A stretch of 5,576 nt of DNA from Bacteroidetes bacterium UBA5543. Its GTDB lineage: Bacteria > Bacteroidota > Bacteroidia > Chitinophagales > Chitinophagaceae. Position numbers and translations under genes: made by a program. The DNA lies in NCBI GenBank assembly GCA_002423665.1, contig DINJ01000190.1, forward strand, positions 1 to 5,576. Direction: 5' to 3'. Below are positions 1 through 5,576 of this stretch, one piece after another. The notes under the pieces were generated by a model. The model saw nothing but the letters and a program-made list of their open reading frames with translations, did no database searches and was not told the origin of the DNA. Within the stretch, counting starts at the first letter, position 1. Each line of letters begins with the position of its first letter.

Positions 1-101
1 TCCAACAAGGGGTTGCGAGCATATGTGCTTATAGGCGTACCATTTATAAAATAAGCTAGTGTAGCTGCCTGTGATACCTTTAAAAAGTCCCTGCGTTTCA
101 T
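1..101 (-). CDS. DUF1501 family protein, N-terminal fragment (runs off the left edge)
   Basis: Only the first 33 codons are in the window, starting at the ATG complementary to 99-101. The peptide begins MKRRDFLKVSQAATLAYF. RRDFLK matches the twin-arginine (Tat) signal core (R-R-x-F-L-K) and is followed by a short, modestly hydrophobic stretch, so Tat export is plausible. DUF1501 proteins are alkaline-phosphatase/sulfatase-fold proteins of unknown function, usually starting with such a motif and usually encoded directly after a DUF1800 gene. Here the DUF1800 stop lies 19 bases upstream of this ATG on the same strand, which is the main reason for the family call, because no catalytic-domain sequence is visible. 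No Shine-Dalgarno sequence is seen. Other Tat substrates could begin the same way, so the call rests on context plus N-terminus. Confidence 0.72.
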   Translation of the reverse strand, partial: MKRRDFLKVSQAATLAYFINGTPISTYARNPLL

Positions 102-120
102 CTATTGCAGTTTTAAATAA

Positions 121-1839
121 TCAACATAAATTGTGTTCGGCCAGGTGTGTCAGTTCTGTGAGCAGACTTACCAGCCTTGATCTTACTATATTGGTATTGG
201 TTGTATTGGGATTGCCTATATAGGCAGACCAGGCATTGGTCCAGTAATAATCCTGAGTTTGCCCACTAAGTAGTGTAGCTACCTTAAAAGTGGTTTTCAT
301 ATTCTGTGATATGCCTACGCCTAACAATAGGTCACAGAAAAAATCAATCAGGAGATTGGGGTCTCCCGGACTATAGAATTTCTTAGCCAGATGCATCGGG
401 TCTATTTTGATAGCCGTGCCCGTACCTGCCGAGAACCCTGAATTGAGCATCATATCCATAAACTGCATACGTCTTGGCATGGTGGTTGAGTCAATCCATT
501 TCTGATAATAGTCGGGCTCCTGGTAATATGCCGGCCAGCCTGCAACATTCGGTGGCCAGTTTGGCTCGCATCCAAGCTGTGCCATGTAACTGCGTAAGTA
601 GTTGTATATTTTATACTCATTGTCGGAGCGCCATCCACCCGGCAATTGCATATCGAAGGTTCTGAAAGTACCTACGATATAATCTATAGGGTTACGAATA
701 ACACAATCCATACTCAACATATCGTAGAAGTGCTCACTCTTCAGCAACGTTTCCAACACAGGCTTTATCTGCCAGTTGGTATTTACCATCATTTGCGCCA
801 GCGGAATGATGATATTATATTCAGTAGTATTATCAATATCGTAATAGACAAAGAAGCGGTATAGCTTGCGAACAATAAATTTAGCCACCTCCTGTTTGCT
901 AAAAATCATGTCGATTAATTCGTCTGTCTCTTGCTCGCCGGCAGCACCTGTTTTACCTGTAATAACCTTGTTGCCAAAGAAATTTGAAAATGACTTGTTA
1001 GAAGTATCGTGCAGACTTGAATTGAATGTACCGGCCCATGTTGTGGTACTATATCGCCATCCTGTAAGTATTTTTGCAGCCGCTTTTATATCGTCTTCAG
1101 AATATATCGGCTTATAGTTTTTGCCAAGAGTGAATAATTCAAACAATTCCCTGGCATAGTTTTCGTCCGGAGCTGTTTTAGTATTAAGGTAGCCATTAAG
1201 ATAACGCAACATTGCAGGGTCTTTAGTTATCTGGGTGACCATAGTTTTGAAATTACCCAGAGCGTTATTACGCAGAATCATGTGGTGATTGTACATCATA
1301 TGCGCATAAGCAACAGTAGGATACTCTGTAGCAAAATGATTGTGCCAGAAGAATACCATCTTTTCTGTGATCCTGCGCTGAGGTTGGTAGATCATATTTC
1401 CTATCCACCAGTTAGTCATCGACAACCTCCTATAACTATTTACCGTACTATCGCCATATGGGGCATTTACCCACGTGTCGTCCAGTGGCACACCTGTAGG
1501 ATCGTTATATGTAGCAGTATTGTAATTGTTAACCGGAGGATTAGGTGTAGTTTGCGGAGATAATAACTCATCCACAGCTTGTTCCATTGTCATTGTCCTC
1601 AATGCAAGTACATCTTCGTACTTCACACCAAACATCGTTCTCCTTAAAAGGTGAATGATTTCATTATCCGTCCACTGCCCTGTGTATTTTGTGAGGGTGC
1701 CTGTTGTCTTATTGAGGCCCCTTGGCAACTCTTTGTTTGCGTACTTATAATAAATGAGATCGTCGGTAACTACCGGCTCAGCTTCAGCTTGTGTCGCAAT
1801 GAGTTCTTCAAAAAACTCGCGACGATTAACTTTACCCAT
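121..1839 (-). CDS. DUF1800 domain-containing protein
   Basis: A complete 572-residue protein of the DUF1800 family, whose biochemical role is unknown. Hallmark motifs appear in order: LLRRTMFG (64-71), KMVFFWHNHFAT (160-171), the PDENYARELFELFTLG block (224-239), AAKILTGWR (254-262) and the C-terminal PPNVAGWP (429-436). Length fits full-length members. The start at 1839 is secure because an in-frame TGA lies two codons upstream (1846-1848). The N-terminus contains NRREFF (residues 5-10), resembling a twin-arginine motif, but no hydrophobic segment follows, so it does not look like a standard signal peptide. The DUF1501 gene begins 19 bases after the stop, giving the widespread DUF1800-DUF1501 pair, likely one transcript. 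Residues 97-135 and 263-300 are polar, Asn/Thr/Ser/Gly-rich insertions between conserved blocks, consistent with an envelope or exported protein, though this is inference. The family assignment is firm; the function is not known. Confidence 0.93.
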   Translation of the reverse strand: MGKVNRREFFEELIATQAEAEPVVTDDLIYYKYANKELPRGLNKTTGTLTKYTGQWTDNEIIHLLRRTMFGVKYEDVLALRTMTMEQAVDELLSPQTTPNPPVNNYNTATYNDPTGVPLDDTWVNAPYGDSTVNSYRRLSMTNWWIGNMIYQPQRRITEKMVFFWHNHFATEYPTVAYAHMMYNHHMILRNNALGNFKTMVTQITKDPAMLRYLNGYLNTKTAPDENYARELFELFTLGKNYKPIYSEDDIKAAAKILTGWRYSTTTWAGTFNSSLHDTSNKSFSNFFGNKVITGKTGAAGEQETDELIDMIFSKQEVAKFIVRKLYRFFVYYDIDNTTEYNIIIPLAQMMVNTNWQIKPVLETLLKSEHFYDMLSMDCVIRNPIDYIVGTFRTFDMQLPGGWRSDNEYKIYNYLRSYMAQLGCEPNWPPNVAGWPAYYQEPDYYQKWIDSTTMPRRMQFMDMMLNSGFSAGTGTAIKIDPMHLAKKFYSPGDPNLLIDFFCDLLLGVGISQNMKTTFKVATLLSGQTQDYYWTNAWSAYIGNPNTTNTNIVRSRLVSLLTELTHLAEHNLC

Positions 1840-1863
1840 TGTAAATCATTTATACATTATGAG

Positions 1864-1884
1864 ACCCACCGGTTTCCGGCAGGT
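1864..1884 (-). other. Leader hairpin upstream of the DUF1800 gene
   Basis: Read on the minus strand, ACCTGCCGG and CCGGTGGGT form a 9-bp stem closed by an AAA loop, with two G-U wobbles in the middle. The plus-strand transcript would have C-A and A-C mismatches at those two positions, so full pairing exists only in minus-strand RNA, the sense of the surrounding genes. The hairpin ends 24 bases before the DUF1800 ATG. The exit sequence (TCTCATAATG) has no U-tract, so it is not a typical intrinsic terminator. It could be a 5' stabilising or regulatory stem, or a weak terminator for transcripts arriving from the amidohydrolase gene. Confidence 0.5.
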
Positions 1885-1899
1885 TTAATGAAAAGTTAA

Positions 1900-1929
1900 A
1901 AAGACTATTTGATATTTAATAGCTTACAA
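1900..1929 (-). promoter_or_regulatory. Tentative promoter for DUF1800-DUF1501
   Basis: On the minus strand a TTG (1927-1929) is followed by exactly 19 bases and then TAGTCTTT (1900-1907). The Bacteroidota housekeeping promoter is TTG, about 19 bases, then TAnnTTTG. Spacing fits, but the -7 box matches only partly: TA and two Ts are right, while the first T of TTTG and the final G are not. Initiation would fall near 1893, giving a leader of about 50 bases that contains the hairpin at 1864-1884. No better candidate was found in the gap. Confidence 0.3.
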
Positions 1930-2044
1930 TTTGTTTTTTAACCGCCTTATAATCAGTAAGAAAAGGAGTTTTAGTCTAAAAGATTGATTTTAAACCATAT
2001 ACGCAAATAGCCACAAAAAGGCACAATACGACAAGAAGTATTAA

Positions 2045-3199
2045 TTAATTCAAAATTGTTACCCTTTCGTCTACTTCCGGGTTGATCAACAACAGGCCGG
2101 GCGCTTTGCCGGGGTCAATACTGCCGATAATATTATCCAATTGTAGCGCACGTGCGCCGTTGAAAGTAGCCCAACGCAAGAGAACCTCCCAGTCTAAAGA
2201 AGGATAATGCTGTTTTATCGTAAGTAATTCTGCAAAAACAGATAAAGAATTGTTGGACGCAAGGCTATCCGTACCGATACAAATATTTTTACATTCTTCT
2301 ACCAACATAGGAATATCAGGTAGTGTATTCTCGATATATAAATTTGCATTTGGACACAAACACCAATAAACGTTCTCTAACAGAGTTTGTGCCACCTCAA
2401 TATCAACACGCCCTGTAAATGTGTTATGTACAAAAATGACGGGATGGGCAGGAGACAACCATTGAAGATATGTTTGCAAAGATGACTTACCCGATGGGAT
2501 GAAAAAATCATCATTAATTCCTACTGCTTTCAGCAGATCTCTTATCTCACCTTCTTTTAATAGGTAATATTCATCTTCAGCCCGGCATTCCTGGTTGTGC
2601 ACAGATATCAGGGCATTTTCATCCAACTTATCAATGAGCGAAAAAAGCTGCCTGGAGACTGAATATGGTGCGTGAGGAACCATTGATTGGCGGGTAATTT
2701 TCTTCACCTGCTTTTGGCCTGCAAACTGTTGCAATACAGACTGTGCCTGCTCAAACTGTAATGAAGGCGTTTCCGAAAAACCTATGGCTTCAACAAATGT
2801 GTGAAAATGTATCTTGTCGGCTTCTCTAAGATCAATTGTATCAGCTGTATTTGCAATATCTCCTACGGCAACTATACCGTTTGCCAACATATGGCTGAAT
2901 GCGGCACTCCGGGCAGTTATCTTTTGTTCTTGTGTGTAGTTGTTTCTTAATACTGCTACGTTTCTGAGAAATGGGACAAGGCCTGTATGTTCAGGCAATT
3001 GCCCTTTCATATGCGACAGTTCCAGGTGACAGTGCGTATTTACAAAACCAGGACAAATAATACCATTGTATGACTGCACATCCATACTCGGTGTATAATC
3101 ATGCAAGGCCATTATTGTGCCATCTGCAGATAATTCAATAACCGTGCCCTCGGGCAACCAATGCTTACCATTGTGTATGCGCGTGGCGGTCAGCAGCAT
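2045..3199 (-). CDS. Amidohydrolase-superfamily deaminase (ATZ/TRZ-, aminofutalosine deaminase-like)
   Basis: A complete 384-residue metal-dependent hydrolase of the cytosolic amidohydrolase superfamily, in the branch that includes guanine, S-adenosylhomocysteine/methylthioadenosine and aminofutalosine deaminases. All expected metal and catalytic positions are visible: H56-C57-H58 with E60 (VNTHCHLELS), H176 in HAPYS, H201 and E204 in HNQE (the HxxE motif), H258 in VHNT, and D311 in GTDSLASNN. The N-terminal 50 and last 30 residues form the usual small beta domain around the TIM barrel, the latter with IGSIDPGKAPGLLLI. Bacteroidota proteins of this type are often annotated as aminofutalosine deaminase-like, which would place it in futalosine-route menaquinone synthesis; this is a family-based suggestion, since no other menaquinone gene is in the window. 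The ATG follows the pseudouridine synthase stop by one base, implying co-transcription and probable translational coupling. Substrate is undetermined. Confidence 0.88.
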   Translation of the reverse strand: MLLTATRIHNGKHWLPEGTVIELSADGTIMALHDYTPSMDVQSYNGIICPGFVNTHCHLELSHMKGQLPEHTGLVPFLRNVAVLRNNYTQEQKITARSAAFSHMLANGIVAVGDIANTADTIDLREADKIHFHTFVEAIGFSETPSLQFEQAQSVLQQFAGQKQVKKITRQSMVPHAPYSVSRQLFSLIDKLDENALISVHNQECRAEDEYYLLKEGEIRDLLKAVGINDDFFIPSGKSSLQTYLQWLSPAHPVIFVHNTFTGRVDIEVAQTLLENVYWCLCPNANLYIENTLPDIPMLVEECKNICIGTDSLASNNSLSVFAELLTIKQHYPSLDWEVLLRWATFNGARALQLDNIIGSIDPGKAPGLLLINPEVDERVTILN

Positions 3200-3200
3200 A

Positions 3201-4115
3201 TTATTGTTTGAAATATTTCAGGTTTATCACTTCCTGCTCTGTCAGCAAACGCCATTTACCGCGCGGGATATTCTTTTTTGTAAGACCAGCATACATCACG
3301 CGGTCCAGTTTTTCAACTGTATAACCCAGGTGCTCAAATATTCTGCGTACAATGCGGTTTCTTCCGCTATGTATCTCTATACCGATCTCATTCTTTTTTT
3401 CCAGGTATGCCATAGCGTCTACCTGCACAGGGCCATCTTCCAGGGTAAGGCCTTCCATTATTTTGTCAAAATGCATTTTTGACAATGATTTATCCAGTGT
3501 AACCTGGTACAACTTTTTGATATTGTATTTAGGATGAGATAATTTCTGAGCCAGTTCTCCGTCGTTGGTAAGCAACAACAGGCCTGTGGTATTTCTATCT
3601 AGCCTGCCTACAGGGTACACCCTTTCATCACCGGCGTCTGCTACCAGTTCCATTACGGTACGCCTTTCTTTCGGGTCATCCGTTGTAGTCAGGTAGTTCT
3701 TAGGTTTATTCAGCAATATATACACCAGGTTTTTCTGAGAAGTTATGATTTTGCCTTCATATTCAACCTTGTCCCCGGACTGTACCTTATAGCCGGGCTG
3801 CAGCATTACATCACCGTTAACCTTTACCTTGCCCTGTTTTACCAACTCTGCCCCCTCGCGCCTGCTGCAAATCCCGCAGTGGGCTACATATTTGTTCAGT
3901 GGCATGGCTGCATCCTCTTTTCCGGCAGGTTGTGCCTGTGGTTTTCCGGATGCACCTACCTGCTTTTCACCGCTTTGTTTCCTGTCAGCATGTTTCTGCA
4001 CAGGCTTTCGTTTGTCAATATCGCGCACAAAACGCCTGCGTTCGCCCCTTTCAGAAGAATTTCTGTCATTCTTCTGTCCCTCATTTCTTTTGCCTGTAAA
4101 GCGTTCTCTGTTCAT
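3201..4115 (-). CDS. rluB: RsuA/RluB-family rRNA pseudouridine synthase
   Basis: Converts a specific uridine to pseudouridine in ribosomal RNA, in the cytoplasm. The 304-residue protein has a highly charged, probably disordered N-terminal extension (about 1-70, rich in R, K, E, Q, G), an S4 RNA-binding domain (about 72-119, MPLNKYVAHCGICSRREGAE onward), and the RsuA-type catalytic domain (about 131-300). The catalytic block GRLDRNTTGLLLLTNDG (170-186) carries the nucleophile D173; GRNRIVRRIFEHLG (251-264) is the other family signature. GLLLLTNDGELAQKLSHP resembles RluB more than RsuA or RluF, so the target would be 23S rRNA, but the exact site is inferred. The frame can be extended to an ATG at 4178, yet that start lies upstream of a perfect -7 box and inside the terminator hairpin; 4115 is therefore chosen, and it also has an AAAGG (4121-4125) five bases upstream. 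It heads a two-gene unit with the amidohydrolase. Confidence 0.93.
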   Translation of the reverse strand: MNRERFTGKRNEGQKNDRNSSERGERRRFVRDIDKRKPVQKHADRKQSGEKQVGASGKPQAQPAGKEDAAMPLNKYVAHCGICSRREGAELVKQGKVKVNGDVMLQPGYKVQSGDKVEYEGKIITSQKNLVYILLNKPKNYLTTTDDPKERRTVMELVADAGDERVYPVGRLDRNTTGLLLLTNDGELAQKLSHPKYNIKKLYQVTLDKSLSKMHFDKIMEGLTLEDGPVQVDAMAYLEKKNEIGIEIHSGRNRIVRRIFEHLGYTVEKLDRVMYAGLTKKNIPRGKWRLLTEQEVINLKYFKQ

Positions 4116-4134
4116 ATCAGCCTTTATGCGTCTG

Positions 4135-4162
4135 CAAAGGTACAATCTATTAATAATAGAAA
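4135..4162 (-). promoter_or_regulatory. Promoter of the pseudouridine synthase-amidohydrolase unit
   Basis: TACCTTTG on the minus strand (4135-4142) matches the Bacteroidota -7 consensus TAnnTTTG exactly. A TTT (4160-4162), rather than the ideal TTG, lies 17 bases upstream as a possible -33 element and is part of the 3' arm of the terminator stem. Initiation would fall near 4128-4130, giving a leader of about 14 bases before the ATG at 4115. This placement rules against the longer start at 4178. Confidence 0.65.
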
Positions 4163-4186
4163 CGGGCTGCCACAGCAACCCGTTTC
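4159..4186 (-). terminator. Hairpin terminator after the DUF5606 gene
   Basis: On the minus strand GAAACGGGTTGC (4186-4175) pairs with GCAGCCCGTTTC (4170-4159) to give a 12-bp stem with one G-U wobble and a TGTG loop. It begins 21 bases after the DUF5606 stop. The plus-strand RNA would have a C-A mismatch at the wobble position, so the pairing favours the minus-strand transcript. The following TATTATTAATAG is AT-rich but not a clean U-tract, so efficiency is uncertain. Confidence 0.7.
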
Positions 4187-4207
4187 ATAACTATCAGTGA
4201 ATAATAT

Positions 4208-4840
4208 TTACTCTTCAGTCTTCTTTTTAGCAGCCTTCTTAGGGGCGGGTTTTGCCTCACCATCTTCTTTGGCTACGGCCTTTTTCTTTGTCGCCTTCTT
4301 AGGTGCGGGTTTTTCCTCTGCGCTTTCTTCAGCTACTTCTTCCGTTTTCTTTTTAGCGGCTTTTTTCTTAGCTGCAGGTTTTTCTTCAGCTACTGGTGCT
4401 TCTTCAGCTGCCTGTTCTTGTGCAGTTTCTTCTTCCTGCATCATACTATCAAAGTTCAACAGGTCGTTTTCCTTTAACATGTGATACCATTTCAGCATCT
4501 TCTTCATGTCACTTACATATACCCTGTCTTCATCAAAATCAGGAAATACTTTGCTGAAATATGATTTAACTGAATCATTGTCGGCTTTTTTCGCATCAGA
4601 GGGTGCCGGAGTAGAGCCTTCTGCTTCCTTCATTTTCTGGAATACCTCATGAAGGCGTACATTATCACCCGTAGTGTACACTTCTATACTTTCCAACGGA
4701 GTGACATTGTGTAAACGGGCTGAGATAAACTTCGTGGTTTTGTCCGAAATATTCCGAACAATAGCTCCATCGCTTTTTGAAGTCAATAATTGGTACAAAC
4801 CACCAATACCTGTAACCGATACAATTTCTTTATAATCCAT
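4208..4840 (-). CDS. DUF5606 domain-containing protein with Lys/Ala-rich tail
   Basis: A 210-residue protein of a family found in Bacteroidota whose function is unknown. The conserved domain spans about 1-130: MDYKEIVSVTGIGGLYQLL at the start, then SARLHNVTPLESIEVYTT (40-57) and FPDFDEDRVYVSDMKKMLKWYHML (99-122). The tail (about 133-210) first becomes acidic and Gln/Ala/Glu-rich, then carries three basic blocks built on KPA(A/P)KK followed by A/T and KKK, separated by acidic Ala/Glu or Asp/Gly linkers. Such tails resemble histone H1-like or HU-tail sequences and suggest nucleic-acid or other polyanion contact, which is inference. An ATG at 4882 would add 14 unconserved-looking residues, but it lies upstream of the -7 box at 4860-4867, so 4840 is preferred. 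No signal peptide or membrane segment is visible, so it is probably cytoplasmic. A hairpin terminator follows. Confidence 0.87.
   Translation of the reverse strand: MDYKEIVSVTGIGGLYQLLTSKSDGAIVRNISDKTTKFISARLHNVTPLESIEVYTTGDNVRLHEVFQKMKEAEGSTPAPSDAKKADNDSVKSYFSKVFPDFDEDRVYVSDMKKMLKWYHMLKENDLLNFDSMMQEEETAQEQAAEEAPVAEEKPAAKKKAAKKKTEEVAEESAEEKPAPKKATKKKAVAKEDGEAKPAPKKAAKKKTEE
4231..4390 (-). repeat. Degenerate in-gene repeats encoding KPAPKKA-KKK blocks
   Basis: Three related units encode the basic blocks of the DUF5606 tail. The two nearest the stop are close copies 60 bases apart: gccttcttaggggcgggttt (from 4233) and gccttcttaggtgcgggttt (from 4293) differ at one base. The third (about 4357-4390) is more diverged, spaced about 66 bases away. 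The periods are multiples of three, so copy number can change without breaking the frame. Confidence 0.7.
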
Positions 4841-4859
4841 ACAATATTTGAAAGGGCAA

Positions 4860-4867
4860 CAAAAATA
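4860..4867 (-). promoter_or_regulatory. Probable -7 box of the DUF5606 gene
   Basis: TATTTTTG on the minus strand matches TAnnTTTG exactly and lies 19 bases upstream of the ATG at 4840. No TTG occurs at the ideal 17-23 base spacing: the nearest leave spacers of 12 and 30 bases, so the -33 element is weak or absent. The match is in AT-rich DNA, where chance hits are more likely. Confidence 0.45.
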
Positions 4868-4906
4868 ATAGTTTTCGCCCAATATGCGGCTTTATGTCAA
4901 AAATCT

Positions 4907-5575
4907 TTAGCGCACCAGTATTATCGTGCCTTTGTACATTACCTCTTCGCCATTATCGCCGCATATACCTTGTACATAGTAATTATATGTACCTAAATCT
5001 TGTAAAACGCCTTTATATATGCCATTCCAACCGTCATCAGTATTCCTTGTTTCAAATACTCTTTCGCCAAACCGGTTGTAAATAGAAAATGTTTTTAATT
5101 TGAATATTCCTTTGAAGCGAATACGGGCTAAATCATTCAAACCATCATTATTAGGTGTAAATGCATCAGGAATAAATACAATACAACAATTATTATATTC
5201 AATCGTAGCAACTGCTGAATCTGTGCAATTATTCGCGTCTGTTACCATTACCCTATAACTACCATTAGGCATAGCTTCTATACCATATCCATATCTTTCG
5301 GGGCTGGTGTTCCATACATATTGGTATCCGGGTGTACCGCCGGACACATATGCTTCAATCCGACCGGTATTATCCACCCCCTCACAGTCGTTGGGAGTTA
5401 CTTTCATATCAATTTGTATCTTCTCAGGTGATTCTACAACAATTGTTGAGTCTTTTTTGCAACCTGCACTATCTATTGTTGATATTAAATACTCTTTTGA
5501 TATCAAGCTGTCGAAATATGGTGTGTTTTTGTACTCACCGGAATCAATTTTATAGGCAAGTGGCGCAATACCACC
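4907..5575 (-). CDS. SprB-repeat protein with gliding/T9SS type B C-terminal domain, C-terminal part
   Basis: The reading frame is open to the right edge, so only the last 222 residues are seen and the start lies outside the window; an apparent internal start near 5506 is a TTG codon within the frame and not a real start. Residues 1-50 (GGIAPLAYKIDSGEY onward, then YLISTIDSAGC) and about 59-125 (VSGGTPGYQYVW, then GSYRVMVTDANNC) are SprB-like beta-sandwich repeats of the kind found in gliding adhesins and other surface proteins. Residues about 130-222 form the CHU_C-type C-terminal domain: FIPDAFTPNNDGLND (134-148), FSIYNRFGERVFET (163-176), DDGWNGIYKG (180-189) and the terminal YKGTIILVR. 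In Bacteroidota this type B domain directs export by the type IX secretion system. The protein is therefore likely surface-attached or released. Its specific role, size and N-terminal domains cannot be judged. Confidence 0.93.
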   Translation of the reverse strand, partial: GGIAPLAYKIDSGEYKNTPYFDSLISKEYLISTIDSAGCKKDSTIVVESPEKIQIDMKVTPNDCEGVDNTGRIEAYVSGGTPGYQYVWNTSPERYGYGIEAMPNGSYRVMVTDANNCTDSAVATIEYNNCCIVFIPDAFTPNNDGLNDLARIRFKGIFKLKTFSIYNRFGERVFETRNTDDGWNGIYKGVLQDLGTYNYYVQGICGDNGEEVMYKGTIILVR

Positions 5576-5576
5576 T

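Larger units (their letters stand above)
1840..2044. other. Intergenic region between amidohydrolase and DUF1800 genes
   Basis: This 205-bp AT-rich gap is the longest non-coding stretch in the window. It separates the end of the pseudouridine synthase/amidohydrolase unit from the DUF1800/DUF1501 unit. It holds a tentative promoter (1900-1929), a leader hairpin (1864-1884) and a 13-bp palindrome (1969-1981, arms TTTTAG/CTAAAA around one base). No GC-rich hairpin with a T-tract follows the amidohydrolase stop, so where that transcript ends is unclear; it may read through into DUF1800. No convincing small ORF was found. In the DUF1800 leader a three-codon ATG-TAT-AAA-TGA frame (1857-1846) sits in frame with the gene and is probably chance. 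Confidence 0.6.

Noticed and set aside
1846..1857. Three-codon upstream ORF (ATG-TAT-AAA-TGA) in the DUF1800 leader
   Set aside because: Very short and in AT-rich DNA; useful only in showing the DUF1800 frame cannot extend upstream.
1969..1981. Perfect 13-bp palindrome TTTTAG-T-CTAAAA
   Set aside because: It is AT-rich and short enough to occur by chance here; as RNA it would form only a weak stem, so it is not a credible terminator, and nothing links it to a known regulator.
4116..4178. Upstream 21-codon extension of the pseudouridine synthase (ATG at 4178)
   Set aside because: It would start inside the terminator hairpin and upstream of a perfect -7 box; the added residues look non-conserved and begin before the likely transcription start.
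3829..4200. Three overlapping plus-strand open frames opposite the pseudouridine synthase N-terminus
   Set aside because: They are antisense to a well-supported gene, lack recognisable domains and arise from its biased charged codons.
4197..4484. Plus-strand open frame rich in Ala, Phe and Ser
   Set aside because: It is the antisense shadow of the Lys/Ala repeat tail of the DUF5606 gene; the low-complexity composition explains the absence of stops.
4841..4882. Upstream 14-codon extension of the DUF5606 protein (ATG at 4882)
   Set aside because: It lies upstream of the TATTTTTG box, and the usual DUF5606 start resembles the MDYKEI segment at 4840.
4878..4891. Possible hairpin GCC-n8-GGC after the CHU_C gene
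   Set aside because: Only three GC pairs at the base with internal mismatches; too weak to call a terminator.
1..5576. CRISPR arrays, tRNA/rRNA genes, insertion sequences, phage genes
   Set aside because: No regularly spaced repeats, tRNA-like cloverleaf, transposase motifs or terminal inverted repeats were seen on either strand.

Overview
The window looks like an ordinary chromosomal segment of a member of the Bacteroidota, probably a Chitinophagaceae-like or related lineage. The clues are a type IX secretion (gliding-type, CHU_C) C-terminal domain, a Bacteroidota-specific DUF5606 protein with a Lys/Ala-rich tail, an RsuA/RluB pseudouridine synthase with a long basic N-terminal extension, and promoter boxes of the Bacteroidota TAnnTTTG type. 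Genes mostly lack Shine-Dalgarno sequences, and all visible stops are TAA or TGA. The genus cannot be named from the sequence alone.

Every gene lies on the minus strand, so transcription runs from the right edge to the left. In that order: (1) 5575-4907, the C-terminal end of a secreted SprB-repeat/CHU_C protein that begins outside the window; (2) 4840-4208, a DUF5606 protein with its own -7 box, followed by a 12-bp hairpin (4159-4186) that fits a terminator; (3) 4115-3201, an RluB-like rRNA pseudouridine synthase with a perfect -7 box (4135-4142); (4) 3199-2045, an amidohydrolase-superfamily deaminase one base after the synthase stop, so almost certainly co-transcribed with it; (5) a 205-bp intergenic region with a tentative promoter and a leader hairpin; (6) 1839-121, a full-length DUF1800 protein; (7) 101 to beyond position 1, the first 33 codons of its usual partner, a DUF1501 protein with a Tat-type twin-arginine motif.

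The genes form at least three likely transcription units: DUF5606 alone, pseudouridine synthase plus amidohydrolase, and DUF1800 plus DUF1501. The secreted CHU_C protein ends a further unit entering from the right. For two genes the longest open frame begins upstream of the likely promoter, so shorter starts (4115 and 4840) are preferred.

No mobile element, CRISPR array, tRNA, rRNA or clear novel defence or biosynthetic system is visible. The points most worth a second look are the DUF1800/DUF1501 pair with matching twin-arginine N-termini, two hairpins that pair fully only in minus-strand RNA, and the exact substrate of the amidohydrolase.
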